From positions 173,206,219 through 173,270,218 of the forward strand of contig CM060964.1 in NCBI GenBank assembly GCA_030765045.1: a DNA stretch of 64,000 nt, written 5' to 3'. Source of the stretch: Tenodera sinensis. Its lineage: Eukaryota; Arthropoda; Insecta; Mantodea; Mantidae. Under the pieces are notes generated by a model. The model was not told the DNA's origin. It made no database searches and worked only from the letters and a program-made list of their open reading frames with translations. The position numbers and the translations under genes were made by a program. Positions 1 through 14,967 of the stretch are shown here, one piece after another (positions within the stretch are counted from its first letter, which is position 1; each line of letters begins with the position of its first letter).

Positions 1-929
1 TGAAGTCTATTGCTACGAAGTCAGCTCGCAGCATGGAATTAGGACCGCAACCAACGCAGCAGCAGCAGCAGCAGTCAATCACAAAAAGACCTCCAATCCA
101 CGATGAAGTTCCAACTACAACAGTGAGATGTACCCCTTCCCTTTCCCGAACTTCTTTCGGTCAAGCTGCGCAATGATGTGTGTAATCAGCACGGTTTCTC
201 TCCCACGTTCAAACTGACGTTCAAGAATTCCATCGAACTTGCTGGATTTGTTGGGGATTGATTTCTCCATGACAGGGAAACTTCTCCACAAGTGGAACCG
301 TCTTTTACCTTGAGTTCTAACTATCAGTTTGGATATGTCAACATTCAACTCTTGGTCCATATTGTGTGTTTGACCCACTTTGTGTTGTATTTTCTGTTTC
401 ATCAACTGTGCTGTGCTGTCTGAGCGACATCCGTCATTCAATGCAGCTGCTGTCTGAGTAATGGTGTCATCCCCAGCATCTAGACCGTGCTGCATGGGTA
501 TGTTCTAACCGCTCTACTGCAGTCTTACTGAGAGGCTGCTGTATGATCTACTAACTCCTGATGGCAACTGGGTCCCTTTGTCGTTACAGCGGGACTTGTC
601 TATGGTATCTTGTGGTGTAATATACTGCCAACTTTATTTAGGCATAACACAATATAGTGTAAAAACCTACGTTACCGAATATAAAAATGGTATCGCCTTG
701 GACACAAAAGATCCAGTCATCACCTTAGATAAACACGAAGCTAACTTCAAGAAAACTGAAACCCTTTCAACACCAAAAACTATTACCCTATAAGCATAAC
801 AAAGAGTCTTTCTTCAATAGAGAAGAGAGACTTAAGTTAACAAGACTTCGATTCCTGTTTTACGACGTATTCGCATCGGACAACATGTAATCACAACAGA
901 ACTGCCCTTCCTCAATCTTTCCTATCTCT
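1..929. other. Left edge, no recognised gene
   Basis: A short CAG/GCA run lies near 57-75. The longest open frame is 126 codons on the minus strand (115-495). It is lysine/arginine-rich at its C-terminus, shows no motif I recognise and has no clear splice context. I see no support for calling a gene here. Confidence 0.5.
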
Positions 930-1272
930 CCCCCCGCCGTGGCACAACAGCCGATCCTGGCCAAGACCTACCGTCCGACCGCTGCGTCCACCACCTCTGC
1001 CCAACATTAGGCGTCATAAGTGGGTGCAGTACTGGAGGTGAGACGTGGTCAGCGCCCGGACCCTCTCGGCCGGTTGTGCGCTCTTCTCGACCACAGGTCA
1101 ATACGTTTCAATCAAGTAGCTCTTCAATTGGCCCCTCAGGAACATAACGAGGCTGAGTGAACCCCGTGCCTGACCTCCCAGAGGGGGGAATCCCCGCGCC
1201 GGTACCAGGAATCGAACCCGGGTCCTCCGTACTAGAGGCTGGCACACTACCACTGCACTACGGAGGTGGTCT
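930..1272 (-). mobile_element. tRNA-derived SINE, family B, near full length
   Basis: Read on the minus strand, the tRNA-like head (about 1272-1195) has an A-box-like TAGTGCAGTGGTAGTGTGCC and a B box GGTTCGATTCC, the internal RNA polymerase III promoter. A body of about 250 bp follows. The same body recurs on the minus strand at 15915-17055 (interrupted) and on the plus strand at 19595-19878 (head missing), which shows a dispersed family and not a tRNA gene. The right end abuts CTACGGAGGTGGTC, the start of the head. I did not identify a target duplication. Confidence 0.8.
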
Positions 1273-1973
1273 TCCTATCTTTCCAAGCATATAAGTTCAG
1301 ATTCTCTGGAAAATGAACGCTTAGTCATTAGGTATTCCTGCCAGTCTTATTTGCATGTCATCCCTAATTGTGGACAAAACCTTAAATTTTACCGGGGCTC
1401 CAATGACCTAGCTGTCGACGGTCCCTTAAACCCTAATCGCTCACTCACTTAAATTTTACCAAACTTTTTGGACTATAGCTTTCAAAACATGCCATATGTT
1501 ATTCTGACAACGCTTGTGAAAGCCCACAATCATATTTGCAATAATAATTTGTAGAAACTACATTAAAATAAAAATTAATGGTTAGAGAAAGCCATGCGAC
1601 TGTAACACGTCACATTTATTCTACAAAACCAAAGCACGAATACCCATTTAAAACATGATTTAGAACTTCACACCGTCCCCAGACATAAGAAAGAAACTTA
1701 TGTCTTTCTTTTTCTCTTAATTACGATACTAAACCCATGTACAATCAGCTGTACAAAAAATCACTAACTTTATACAGCTTAAATGGTGTTTGAAATAGTT
1801 AAAACATACACAAAAGTTCAATATAGTGAAATAGATTGTACTTGGTTGTGGCGGAGAAGTCTTTAGAGTAATTAGAATGGTTATTAAAGTCAGTTTAAAA
1901 AATGTATGAGAACTAAAATACTTTCCACTTAAAAGTGCATAAATTGAGGGATGAAATACCTAATGGAAGAAAG
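1273..1973. other. AT-rich stretch with a short dispersed repeat
   Basis: Mostly unrecognised AT-rich DNA. Positions 1394-1450 hold a short repeat, starting GGGGCTCCAATGACCTAGCT, that recurs with a few differences at 42899-42953. No gene is seen. Confidence 0.5.
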
Positions 1974-2250
1974 GTAGGTAGGTAGGTAGGTAGGTAGGTA
2001 GGTAGGTAGGTAGGTAGGTAGGTAGGTAGGTAGGTAGGGGGTGGGTGGGTCGTTGGGTAGGTAGGTAGGTAGGTAGGTAGGTAGGTAGGTACATAGGTAG
2101 GTAGGTAGGTGAGTAGGTGGGTGGGTGGGTAGGAAGGAAGGAAAGAAAGAACGAAAGAAAGAAAGAAAGAAAGAGAAAGAAAGACAGGGAGAGGGAAAGG
2201 AGGGAGGACGGAAGGAAGGAAGGAAAGAAGGAAGAAGGAAAGAAAAAAAA
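1974..2250. repeat. Compound tetranucleotide microsatellite
   Basis: About 150 bp of (TAGG)n passes through a GTGG-rich interruption into GGAA/GAAA-rich purine DNA. The open frame through it on the minus strand is a low-complexity artefact. Confidence 0.95.
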
Positions 2251-2424
2251 TGAAATGTAAAGCAGGAATGAAGGAGCGAAAGAGATGTAAAGGAAGAAAA
2301 AATATAGTTAGTAGGGACTATAAAATAGAACGACCCGTGGTTGAACTTCACGTGTACATGCGTTACATTAAGTGAATTTTAAACTGAAAGGATACTGTGC
2401 AGTGAATAAAGACCATGTACTTAC

Positions 2425-2605
2425 TCCAGATGCGTCTTTTGCACGTCGAAATCTTTGAATGTGATCTCAATTATCTCATCACGACTAGCTTTGAATGCGT
2501 AGAGAAGACAATTGATATCGTCTTGGTACGGATGAGGATAATCTGGACTGCTGAAGGTTCCGTACTCCTTACCATACGTATCGGAGAACTGCAGACATTC
2601 ACACC
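2425..2605 (-). CDS. Exon of a CUB-domain protein
   Basis: This is an internal exon of 181 nt coding for about 60 residues. The translation has the features of a CUB-domain N-terminal half: a paired-cysteine start (CEC), then GTFSSPDYPHPY, a CLLY cysteine strand and EIIEITFKDFDVQ. The exon is bounded by a strong acceptor (TTTGTTGCAG before 2605) and a strong donor (GTAAGT starting at 2424). It enters in phase 1 and leaves in phase 2, just before the position where the family usually carries its next cysteine. CUB domains are extracellular modules for protein binding. The aromatic/acidic pattern reminds me of suppressor-of-lurcher or neuropilin/tolloid-like membrane proteins, but that sub-family call is only an impression. 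No neighbouring exon was found in the window, so the introns must be long. Confidence 0.8.
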
Positions 2606-4003
2606 CTGCAACAAAGCACACCACTTGGCATAGTGAACATTACCACACCTGCAACACAAGCACAAGCTTCATCACTAGAACTACCAAAGGCTCTACACGA
2701 GTCGGAGAACTACAACATCTGCACTCTACAACACATTAATATATGAACTTTGTCGCATCACTCAACGATCATAAACATGACCTCTCACACTGTGCAGCAT
2801 TAGTCTCCGTCGCACCACCTTTACTGCTTAAGAGAGGCATCGGCAAAATTTGGGCAAAAATTATGAAAAATCCGGTTTTTCATTTTTTGCTTTTAAATTA
2901 TGTCTGTACCTTGTACTTTCAGAATCTACACCACATTACCATTTAGAAGGCTCGTACATCATGATTCAAATGTCCGTGTGCGGGTGGGCGTGGCTCCTGA
3001 AATGCATTTCTATTACACCATTGCAACAAAATGGCGTACAATTTTGAAGTTTAAACAAGACGGTCGCTGCTGGATATAACCAGAGACACCTTGTTGGATT
3101 TTCTGCATACATTAATCCCGGTAAAACAGTGCCAAAGTATGTCGAAATGTTTGTCTGTGTACATTTGTTAACCACATGATCGTGTGTTCCTGAATTTTAC
3201 ACAAGTATTTTTGTTTCTAAATAGAAACTACATGTTTGCAGTTATTTCAGGGATTATTGCATTCAGTGCGGGTTGTAAAGCTACTCTCTGTATAAAGGAA
3301 AGTGTCACAGATAGTAATGTAAGTCCAGTCAGCACAAGAAGTAGTAATGCTAGGGATGAGCTATTATTAAACCAGGTTGTACTAAGTACATTAACTAACC
3401 ATATTCAAATCAGAAACAAATTAAGTAGTAGCAAAACTTAAAGAACAAGAAGCTAAATAGTTAGCTGAAGGACGTTCATATTGTCCAGGTGAATTCTACT
3501 AAAGTAGTATATATCTGTTGTAATGCACAACATTTAAAATCATCTTTCTTCGCTTTCCATTTTTTACTCCATTCAATCTTTAAAATACTTCTTCTAATGG
3601 AATTCTTCATAAATATCTAATAAATTTTGGTTAAAAAATATTACCCACTTCATAAAACTTGGTATTTTAACTGCTGTAGATAGGGCAGTTTGTTATGTAA
3701 TTTTGATTTAAAAAATTAATAATAAATTTGAAAAAAATGGTCAGCAACGTATTCAACGTATTTTTTTCTCCAAAACTGTTAGATATAGCCAAATAAAAAT
3801 ATCAGCATTATTGTACACACAATCAAAAGACACATATAGCTACAGTTTGCTTTATTTATAACAATTAATATTTTATATGAAACATTTTTCATACTACACT
3901 AAAATTGCAGCAAAAAAACCCAATAAATATTTCTTTAGAACACTATCTTACATAGAAAAGTGAAATATGGTAGACCTATTAGATCAGTTTAGGCATACAT
4001 GGA
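2606..4003. other. Probable intron or flank of the CUB gene, nothing recognised
   Basis: This sequence lies upstream of the CUB exon in its own orientation. It is AT-rich, especially after 3450. Short open frames exist, for example 3184-3441 on the plus strand, but none has a domain or a convincing splice context. Confidence 0.5.
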
Positions 4004-4232
4004 TACGGGCCGCGCCGTATCCGAGTGGTTAGACCATTCGCTTCTCACCAAAGTGGCCCAAGTTCGATCCCAGGCAACCGCATGCGGGATTCGTGATGGA
4101 CCAAACGGCGCTGGGACGGGTTTCCTCCGGGTTCTCCGGTGCTCCATCTTCATCCCATGTATCATCAGTGTCATCGCCTGCGGTGCCGTATGTAGGAAAA
4201 GCGGGCGTTAAACACTATAAAAAACAAATGCA
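4004..4232 (+). mobile_element. tRNA-derived SINE, family A
   Basis: The head resembles tRNA-Ser/Leu, with A box CCGTATCCGAGTGGTTAGAC and B box AGTTCGATCCCAG. The body contains CGTGATGGACCAAACGGCGC and TGTATCATCAGTGTCATCG and ends GCGGGCGTTAAACACTATAA plus an A-rich tail. Two more copies occur at 14968-15206 and 59082-59325 in the same orientation. Compared with those, this copy lacks about 25 bp of the CCATCTCATTCCACC segment. Confidence 0.85.
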
Positions 4233-5371
4233 TGCATACAAATTTTCACGTCATTGTAACAAAAAATGTAGAGTTTAGTTATTTTCACTGATTGCTCCCC
4301 TCAGAGTTCCACACATCTCGAGAGAACCGCCTAACTTTACACACTGCAATACCAGCAAAATGAATTATAATAAGTACACCCTTCTCCTTCCCCTTGCAAA
4401 TATACGTATCTCCTCAAATAGGTGCACGGTACAAAGTACAAATTCCGTCTTTTATGTAATTCGCGCTATAGACATATCTTTAATGCTATACCCTGTACAT
4501 TACGAGGCTGGAGACCTGTCTTGGGGTGTAGACGAAAACAGGGGATGTAACCATGTTTTCGGGAGTAGTGGTGAAATAATGTATTATAAAGAATGTCTTA
4601 CAACTTATATCCAACACACACGACTTCTCCCCATTAGAAATTCCGTATATGTACAGGCGGCTTCAAATTTTTCCGACGGGCCTAGAACTCGCCGTGGAGA
4701 CGGAAGAGGAAAAGGTTATCGGGTAACTACTCCAGGTCAGAGCCGTCTCAACTGGTTTACTTGTCCCACGAGAGTGACAGCAAAATGCTAACATTTTCCT
4801 GTTTCAATGAAAGAAACTATCACAGCGAGGGGCTTGTTTTGGATTTCGCTGTAAAGCAGCGAAAATTATTAATTGGCTATATCATAGAAACGATTTCATA
4901 ATGTTCTTTACTCGTTGACATTTTTTACAGGTTAACATTGGGTTTTCTGGCTGTATCTTTGATACTTTCATACACACTTCCAGACTTTGGGGGGAGAGAG
5001 ATAACCAATCATTCTAATCAACAAGCAGGAGTTGTTAGAGAAATGTTTCATAATATCACTGAACAATATTAGAGGTTTTGGAATATTCTAAGTTTTTTGA
5101 AAAGCTTTACCTAAGCCAAAAAAGTTGTATGTAAATCAGTTAACAAAGAACCATTAGAACTTATGGAAAACAATGTGAAAACGCAAAGTACTGGGATCCA
5201 TAAATACGCGCAGTCACCTTCATAACAATGCAAAATGATATAAAATATATATGCTGCGTGTAAATCTGTTAGCAAAAGGTTGTTACAACATTTTGGAAAA
5301 CATTGTGAGAAACAATAACATTGGCACCATTAAAGGCACACAGTGCTCTTTAAATTAATGCAAAATAGTTG
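4233..5371. other. Unrecognised sequence
   Basis: The longest open frame is 143 codons on the plus strand (4360-4791). It shows no recognisable domain, no signal peptide and no repeated copy in the window. I make no gene call. Confidence 0.4.
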
Positions 5372-5393
5372 CATGTGTGTGTATGTGTATGTC

Positions 5394-5433
<40 letters not shown>

Positions 5434-5490
5434 TGTGTGTGGGTAGGTGGGTGGGTGGGAGGGTGGGTGAGTGGGTGTGTGTATATGTGT
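5372..5490. repeat. GT/GGGT microsatellite
   Basis: A (GT)n run of about 50 bp is followed by GGGTGGGT-type interruptions. It lies just before the AAT array. Confidence 0.95.
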
Positions 5491-5538
5491 TCCCACAAGA
5501 TCAATTAACAAAGGACCATTAAACATTTTCGCAATCGC

Positions 5539-9132
<3,594 letters not shown>

Positions 9133-9422
9133 AATTGTTAATATACTATTATTACTATTATTTTAAGAAAAAATGGATTATGTTTATTATCTTTTTAAAA
9201 ACATTTGTTTACAAGGTTTATAAAACAACAGCAATATCACAAAATGTGCAATATTAATTTGTTTTGATAAGAAAATTCTGCTGCCGTTTCCCCTCAAGAC
9301 CCCTCAACCATCGGAATACTTCCGGAGCCCGCTGTGCCCTATATTACAGCATTCATTTAAAAGACTTCCTTATATGTATTACTCTATATCGTAACGTTTA
9401 GTAAAATGCAATATAGGTAGAG
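9133..9422. other. AT-rich spacer
   Basis: I see no gene or repeat family here. Confidence 0.5.
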
Positions 9423-9423
9423 G

Positions 9424-10236
9424 TACTATCTTGCACAAAAACAAATCCCCAACTTCCGTGACACCTGCGTGAAGTGTCACCTAATTCTCAGGGGCTCCTA
9501 AATAGATGTTATGAGAATGAAATTTGTCATATACGTGCGCTTCCCTTGCTGTTCAGAGGGGATGGCAGCCATTGGCTCACCTCGCGACATTCAAAAGCGA
9601 CATCTCATCAATCACTTTAAATTAAAGTGTAAATATTGCAAATTCAACGTTACTACGCCTGCAAAAAATGTGTTATTATTGGGTTATGATGAAAATAGTG
9701 GACCAGAAGTAAAAAGCGATGCTAGTGTAGAGCTCTTTGCTTACCAAAATAAGCTTAATAATCTACAAACAATTCCTATACTCAGTGTTAGCCGAGAGCG
9801 TTAAAACGTTTTAACGTGGACCCAGAGTGGCTCCGTGAGCTTGATTGGAATTCTACCTACCGCTTAATTTTCCCCCTTCCTTTCTGTCTTAACGGGAACA
9901 TCATTTCTTATATAACCTGAGCCAAATATACTGTTATACAATATTATCATATTGCTGCAATACGACTCAAAATTTTAGAACTGAAAGCTTTAAAAGATAT
10001 TGAATATAATTGCTGCAGATAACACAGGGAATACGCCTGCTTCAACTGTCACAACAACTGAGATGTCGCTTTTCAAAGTTGCGAGGTGAGGTTGCCATCC
10101 CCTCTGAACAGCAAGGAAAGCGTACGTATATGGCAATTTTCATTCTCATACCATCTATTTAGGAGCCCCTGAGAATTAGGTGACACTTCACGCAGGCCTC
10201 ACTGAAGTTGGGTCTTTAATTTTGTGAAAGATATTA
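9424..10236. mobile_element. Foldback/MITE element with long inverted repeats
   Basis: About 180 bp at the left (9424-9608, starting TACTATCTTGCACAAAA) is inverted at the right (10067-10236, ending TTTTGTGAAAGATATTA). Both arms contain GGGGCTCCTAAATAGATG and CTTGCTGTTCAGAGGGGATG. The centre holds a perfect 18-bp palindrome at 9799-9816 (CGTTAAAACGTTTTAACG). A solo arm recurs at 59678-59793. The 97-codon frame at 9511-9804 lies across arm and centre and is not a credible protein. The element can fold into a long hairpin. I could not assign its superfamily; the flanks suggest a TA target at most. Confidence 0.75.
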
Positions 10237-10958
10237 CATACTGCGGCGAGGTCCCATGAATCGCGGCAGACGAACACACGTAGACCATCCGGCCTTGGTG
10301 CTTCTACAGTGACTCCTGGAACGGCGGGAGGGAGTGAGGGAGGGAGGGATAAAGGGCAGTCTTGTGCTGGCTGTGCATGTGCCCTCGCCTACTTTTCGCC
10401 GAGATGTGTTGTGTCGCATTAATGGGACTCAAAACCAAACCTTTTTAATGTTTGGTTATATGAAAGAATGAAGCGGAAGTGCTTCATGCACAAAACGTAT
10501 GAGTTGCGGTAGAGGGAGAAGGGGATGTCCTTGGCACATACATAAGAGACAAGGTTGGGTGTGGCTGAGTAAGACGATACAGCTTGTATTAGACGTCGTG
10601 AAGCTCCATATGCGCAAGACAAGAGAAACGAGGAGAAGTGGTGCGAGTGGTGGGGGAGCAAGGCACTGGAAGTGTTATCATAACTCGCAGGCAGTCCCAC
10701 ACACTACGCATTGTAATAAACAAGCGTGTACGCTTACCTTGCATTTGAACTCAGGATTAATAATCCTCATCCAAGGGCAGTAAGGCCACTCCAGAAATAT
10801 CCCTCAATGATTTCACACATCGCGTCTGCAACTAGCTGCATAGCGTTATTGCCTGGCTCGTAGCGTATTAGCATTACTTCGGCGTTTATCTTTTAAAACA
10901 TGTGTACACATTACTAACGATTTCCCTGCTTTGGGAATGTAGCGCTTTGCCGCTAAGG
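10237..10958. other. Unrecognised spacer
   Basis: More GC-rich than its surroundings between 10240 and 10700. Short open frames occur on both strands with no domain. Nothing is recognised. Confidence 0.4.
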
Positions 10959-10981
10959 TTAATGGATTTTTTACCGATCCA

Positions 10982-12190
10982 GTGCCATTACGAAGTGGTA
11001 TTCGACAAGGTTGTCCGCTTTCCACGTTGCTGTATGCGGTTTGTGCAGAACCGCTGATTCGTATGCTTCATAAAAACTGCAAACGGTATTCTCATCCTGC
11101 TGACTTGTTTAACACCTTAGCGTATGCGGATGACATGGTGGTGCTGCTTCGTGACCCCCAACATTTGAAATGTGTGAAACAAGTGCCCCAATGTTACACC
11201 AGAGCTTCATCGGCCCATATTAATTTTAACAAATCCAAATTGTTGCCGCTTGGAAATTGGCCCGCAGGCACTACGCTGGAAGATGTGCCCATAGCCCACA
11301 CTGTGAAAATTCTCGGCATACACTTCCATTCCGATGTGGTACAGATGCTGGAATTGAACTGGAAACCCCTTCTCAACACTGTTTGGTACCTGCTCTCGAG
11401 ACATGTCACACGAGATCTTAACCTTATACAAAAGGTCTGGAATGTGAATCTGTCCATTCTTTCGAAACTATGGTATATTGCACAAGTACTACCATTACCT
11501 GAGGATATTGCACAACGAATTGAATTGGATATCACCTATTACCTTTGGACGGGACACGTTTATAGGATTGCCAGGGCTCAATTGTGGAAACCACCTGCAA
11601 AAGGAGGACTCGGCCTCATCGCCGTCAGCTACAAATGCAAGGCGTTATTTCTCAAAACCTCTCTGCGATCTACGATCTCAACCGATGTCCCGAACCGTGT
11701 TGCAGTGATTTCTGCCACATTACAACATCCCATTTTTAGGAGACTAAAAAGCTGTCTCACGAAACTGCCGGCAGAGCTTTTACGTGACCTGGACTCGTTG
11801 TCGACTAAGGCTCTTTACCATTATCTCCTAGCAAGTAATGCGGTTAAGTCGTACATCATGTCCAAATATCCAAATAGGCTGTGGGCTAGAATATGGGCGA
11901 ATTTTCATCTGCCCCAGATTCCCTCGGATTGGAAGACCGTAGCATACAAAGTAGTGAACGACGTCATTCCTACCGAGGCAAAGAAATATCAGCACAATAT
12001 TTCGTCCACGCTGCGGTATCGGTTGTTGTCCTGTCGGCGTGACATATGGACGTGGATGTCTGCGATCATTCGCAGAGTCTACCACAGCGACAACCCCAAT
12101 GATCTTGAGAGAATGGTGCTCTTCCTGGGCATCCCTACTACTGGTAAACGATCTCTCTTAGGTTGGCCGATAATGGGATATCTTTATTAA
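10982..12190 (+). pseudogene. L1/Tx1-like reverse transcriptase, C-terminal part
   Basis: An open frame of 402 codons starts in the middle of the reverse transcriptase, at the IRQGCPLS strand. It contains the catalytic YADD box (nt 11123-11134) and the thumb region, then about 300 residues of the L1/Tx1-style C-terminal region with LWYIAQVLPLP and PAKGGLGL. The frame has no proper N-terminus because the 5' half lies inverted on the other strand. Its stop codon coincides with the inversion junction (12188-12190), so the true C-terminus may be missing. The family copies its RNA into DNA at a nick in the chromosome. Confidence 0.8.
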
Positions 12191-13367
12191 CATTGGGGCA
12201 CTTGTTTCACACATTTCAAATGTTGGGGGTCACGAAGCAACACCACCATGTCATCCGCATACGCTAAGGTGTTAAACAAGTCAGCAGGATGAGAATACCG
12301 TTTGCAGTTTTTATGAAGCATACGAATCAGCGGTTCTGCACAAACCGCATACAGCAACGTGGAAAGCGGACAACCTTGTCGAATACCACTTCGTAATGGC
12401 ACTGGATCGGTAAAAAATCCATTAATCTGCACCCGGGAATAGGTGTTAGCATACAAGAATGAGAGGGCTTGTAAAAGTTGCTGCGGTAGGCCCATTTTGT
12501 GCAGCGTTCTAAACAGGTAGGCACGATCAATATTATCAAATGCCTTATGAAAGACCAGAGATAGAATACTGGCAGTTTCATGTGAATGAGCGTCAAAGTG
12601 TAAAATCGTATCACGAATGAGGTGGAGGTTTTCAGTGATCAATCGGCCTGGCACACCACATTTTTGTTCTTTGTCGATTAGCTCACTCAGGACTGGACGA
12701 AGTCGGTTCCTAGGATTTTTGCGAACAGCTTGTAGTCAGTGTTTAATAATGTGATAGGCCGATACTCATCTAGCGAGTTCGGTGCAGACTTTTTGGGAAT
12801 TAAGACGATTGTTCCTTCATTGAAGCCCATTGGATCACCCGGTGTGTGTAGTAGTTCTTCGTAAAGACACAGAAGGGGCGGCTGAATGAATTCCCAGTAG
12901 AGTTTGTAAAACTCGTAGCCAATACCATCAGGTCCAGGAGCTGATTTGGAACTGGCAGTGGTTAGTGCAATCACTATCTCCTCAGAAGTTAAGGGACTGG
13001 TGAGAGCGGTGTTTGCCTCCTCCGGAAATACAGGGTTAACTTGCGCCAAAAGTGAGTCCTGTGCATCTACCACTGTAGGCCGAGTATCGAACAGTGTGAC
13101 AAAATATGCCTCCCCCTGATGTAGGATGTCTTTAGAAGAGGTTAGTTGTGCGCCGTCAGAGGATACCAAAGAGTGGATGTAGCGTGTGATTCCCCGGTGC
13201 TTTTCAGTTGCAATATGATAGAGGGACCCTTTTTCATCTTCAGCAACGGATCGTGTGCAGGAGCGTATCTTAACACCATCCATCAACCGAAGTGTAAATC
13301 GGAGAAGAAGTTGCTTTACATTTTGTATCTCTTCTGCTACTGGAAAACCTTGTCGCTGTTTCGCCAA
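12188..13367 (-). pseudogene. L1/Tx1-like reverse transcriptase, N-terminal part
   Basis: Two blocks on the minus strand. 13367-12687 holds the pre-RT linker and RT motifs KSAPGPDGIGYEFYK, IVLIPKK and EYRPITLLNTDYKL. 12654-12188 holds the next block, starting near RLITENLHLIRD, with FHKAFDNIDR, IRQGCPLS and the catalytic YADD. A frameshift or small gap near 12660-12690 separates them. The segment 12188-12425 duplicates 10959-11196 in reverse. Reading stops at the inversion junction, so no complete protein is encoded. Confidence 0.8.
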
Positions 13368-14381
13368 GAGTTCCTGTAATAGCTGCTGGTGATACTCGCC
13401 TTGATTTGTGCCTTTCCTTCTTGTAAGGGTGTCCCCGGGGTTTATTATGCACAGCCATCGTTTTGAATGTCACCGAGTCACGGTCATCCATAGGGTCCTC
13501 TGACGCTGACACCTGTGCACTATGTGTGTGAGCTTCCATGCCATCTTGAATCCACGCACTAGTCATCATGTGCTGATTCTCCGCTGTGCGCATATTGCAT
13601 GTCGTTACATCTTGCTGTAGCGTCTGGGATGATTGCATTGCAATCACGTCCTCTTGAGGACCATCAGAAACGCTGTGTCGATTGAGGCGGGGATCTCGGG
13701 AATGCGGCCTCTCTATAGCCACTATATTTGGCGTTGGTTGCCGCTGTTTCTCCATTGACTTGTCAGGAAGGTTTTCTGTTCTTAACTTGTTGACAATTGG
13801 TTCCCCCTGTTCGCCACCTTCTGAAGTCAGAAGAGGAGCAGGAGTGTTATTTTCGCTGTTGGTATTTTATCCATAGCTGCGTTATCTGTGGCAGATGGAG
13901 CGTGAACCTCCAGGCGTTCGTCATTGTGGTGCTCCAATGTTCGAGTATCTGAGTCGGGCAGCTCTTCGGCCAGCGGACGTGCAGTGGATGCTGTGTGTAA
14001 GCCGATTCTCAAGGGAACGGGTATGTGGTGTTTTATGTCCATTTTGATGGCTCTTAAGCCATTCTTTACGGGCAGTAACTGCTGCGGATTCCATTGTTCC
14101 ATATGTATGTCGTGAATTCGACCGAATTGACCAAGTGCACCGGTGATTATGGAATATGGTACTTCAGGTGGTATGTTAAACACACGTACGATCACACTCT
14201 GGAGGTTTGCAGCACTGATAAAAAGTTGTACTACAGCCCCGGAGTCGTACTGGAACTGTTTACAGCCCTGGTGCTCGTGTAAAATTTTGTTGTATATTGT
14301 GACGGAAATCAGTTTCAGGTAAATGGCAAAATCTCTGCTGTGTAGTTGAAGCGTATCCACCTGATCTGCCGTAAGGTGCAT
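13270..14381 (-). pseudogene. L1/Tx1-like ORF1 fused by deletion to the RT linker
   Basis: 14381-13827 encodes an RNA-binding-type protein with an RRM-like stretch (VIVRVFNIPPEVPYSIITGA, then GRIHDIHME). 13755-13420 continues with a low-complexity, histidine- and serine-rich tail. By about 13400 the other frame is already in the linker just upstream of the reverse transcriptase (LAKQRQGFPVAEEI). There is therefore no room for the roughly 230-residue APE-type endonuclease or for the ORF1 zinc knuckles. I infer an internal deletion that fused ORF1 to the RT linker. Confidence 0.6.
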
Positions 14382-14470
14382 GGTGTTAATGATCCACTGG
14401 TGTATTTCGTAGGCAGACGGCCTGGGTGCGTCGTGTGGAAATTGAATTTTTAGCGTGTTTATTCACTGGT

Positions 14471-14967
14471 AAAGTTCCATTTTTGTGTCTGTGTACTGTT
14501 ATTAAGGTCTATACTTAGTAAAAACTAAGTATAGGTGCAAATACTCACGTTTGAGACGGTGAAGATTTGACTGCAAATGCACTTATTTGACATTTGGACT
14601 GTCGAGCGTTGCCCTGCAGAGCAGACACACAACGTAAGCACAGGTCCGTTCACTTCACTGCCGGCTGGCAGACTGTACATTCAGCATCCTGAAAATGAGA
14701 GAGATGCACGCTCCCGAATCGTCCACGTCTAATCCAACTGGAAGTCCGAGTACACTTTGAGTATGTTCGTCAACAGGAAAACTTTAGCTCATATCTCAAA
14801 TATTTTCAAAGCCTTTCAGTTTCTACAGCTGTGAGCACATACGAAAGCGGGCGATACAGCTTGTGCAGTAGTATTATTCCAAGTTACGTTAACTGCCATC
14901 GCATATAGTAGGCACAGCTTATTGAGATAACCCCCCCCCCCCAAAAAAGACATCCCCCCTATTATTA
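14471..14967. other. Spacer with a short perfect hairpin
   Basis: At 14509-14534 an 11-bp perfect inverted repeat (CTATACTTAGT / ACTAAGTATAG) encloses an AAAA loop. A C-run occurs at 14930-14942. No gene is seen. Confidence 0.6.

Larger units (their letters stand above)
10959..14470. mobile_element. L1/Tx1-like LINE, rearranged with an inverted 3' portion
   Basis: The 5' portion (ORF1-like protein, linker, fingers and palm of reverse transcriptase) lies on the minus strand, 14470 to 12188. The rest of the reverse transcriptase and the C-terminal region lie on the plus strand, 10959 to 12190. A 238-bp segment of the reverse transcriptase is present twice in inverted orientation (10959-11196 and 12188-12425). 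I find a single difference between the arms. No poly-A tail or target duplication was recognised. The element has also lost its endonuclease (see 13270-14381). Confidence 0.75.

Noticed and set aside
1929..2351. 140-codon minus-strand frame rich in Pro, Thr, Tyr and Ser
   Set aside because: Translation of the TAGG/GGAA microsatellites.
10959..14470. Classical twin-priming inversion of a LINE
   Set aside because: The inverted part is the 3' half and a segment is duplicated, which simple twin-priming does not produce.
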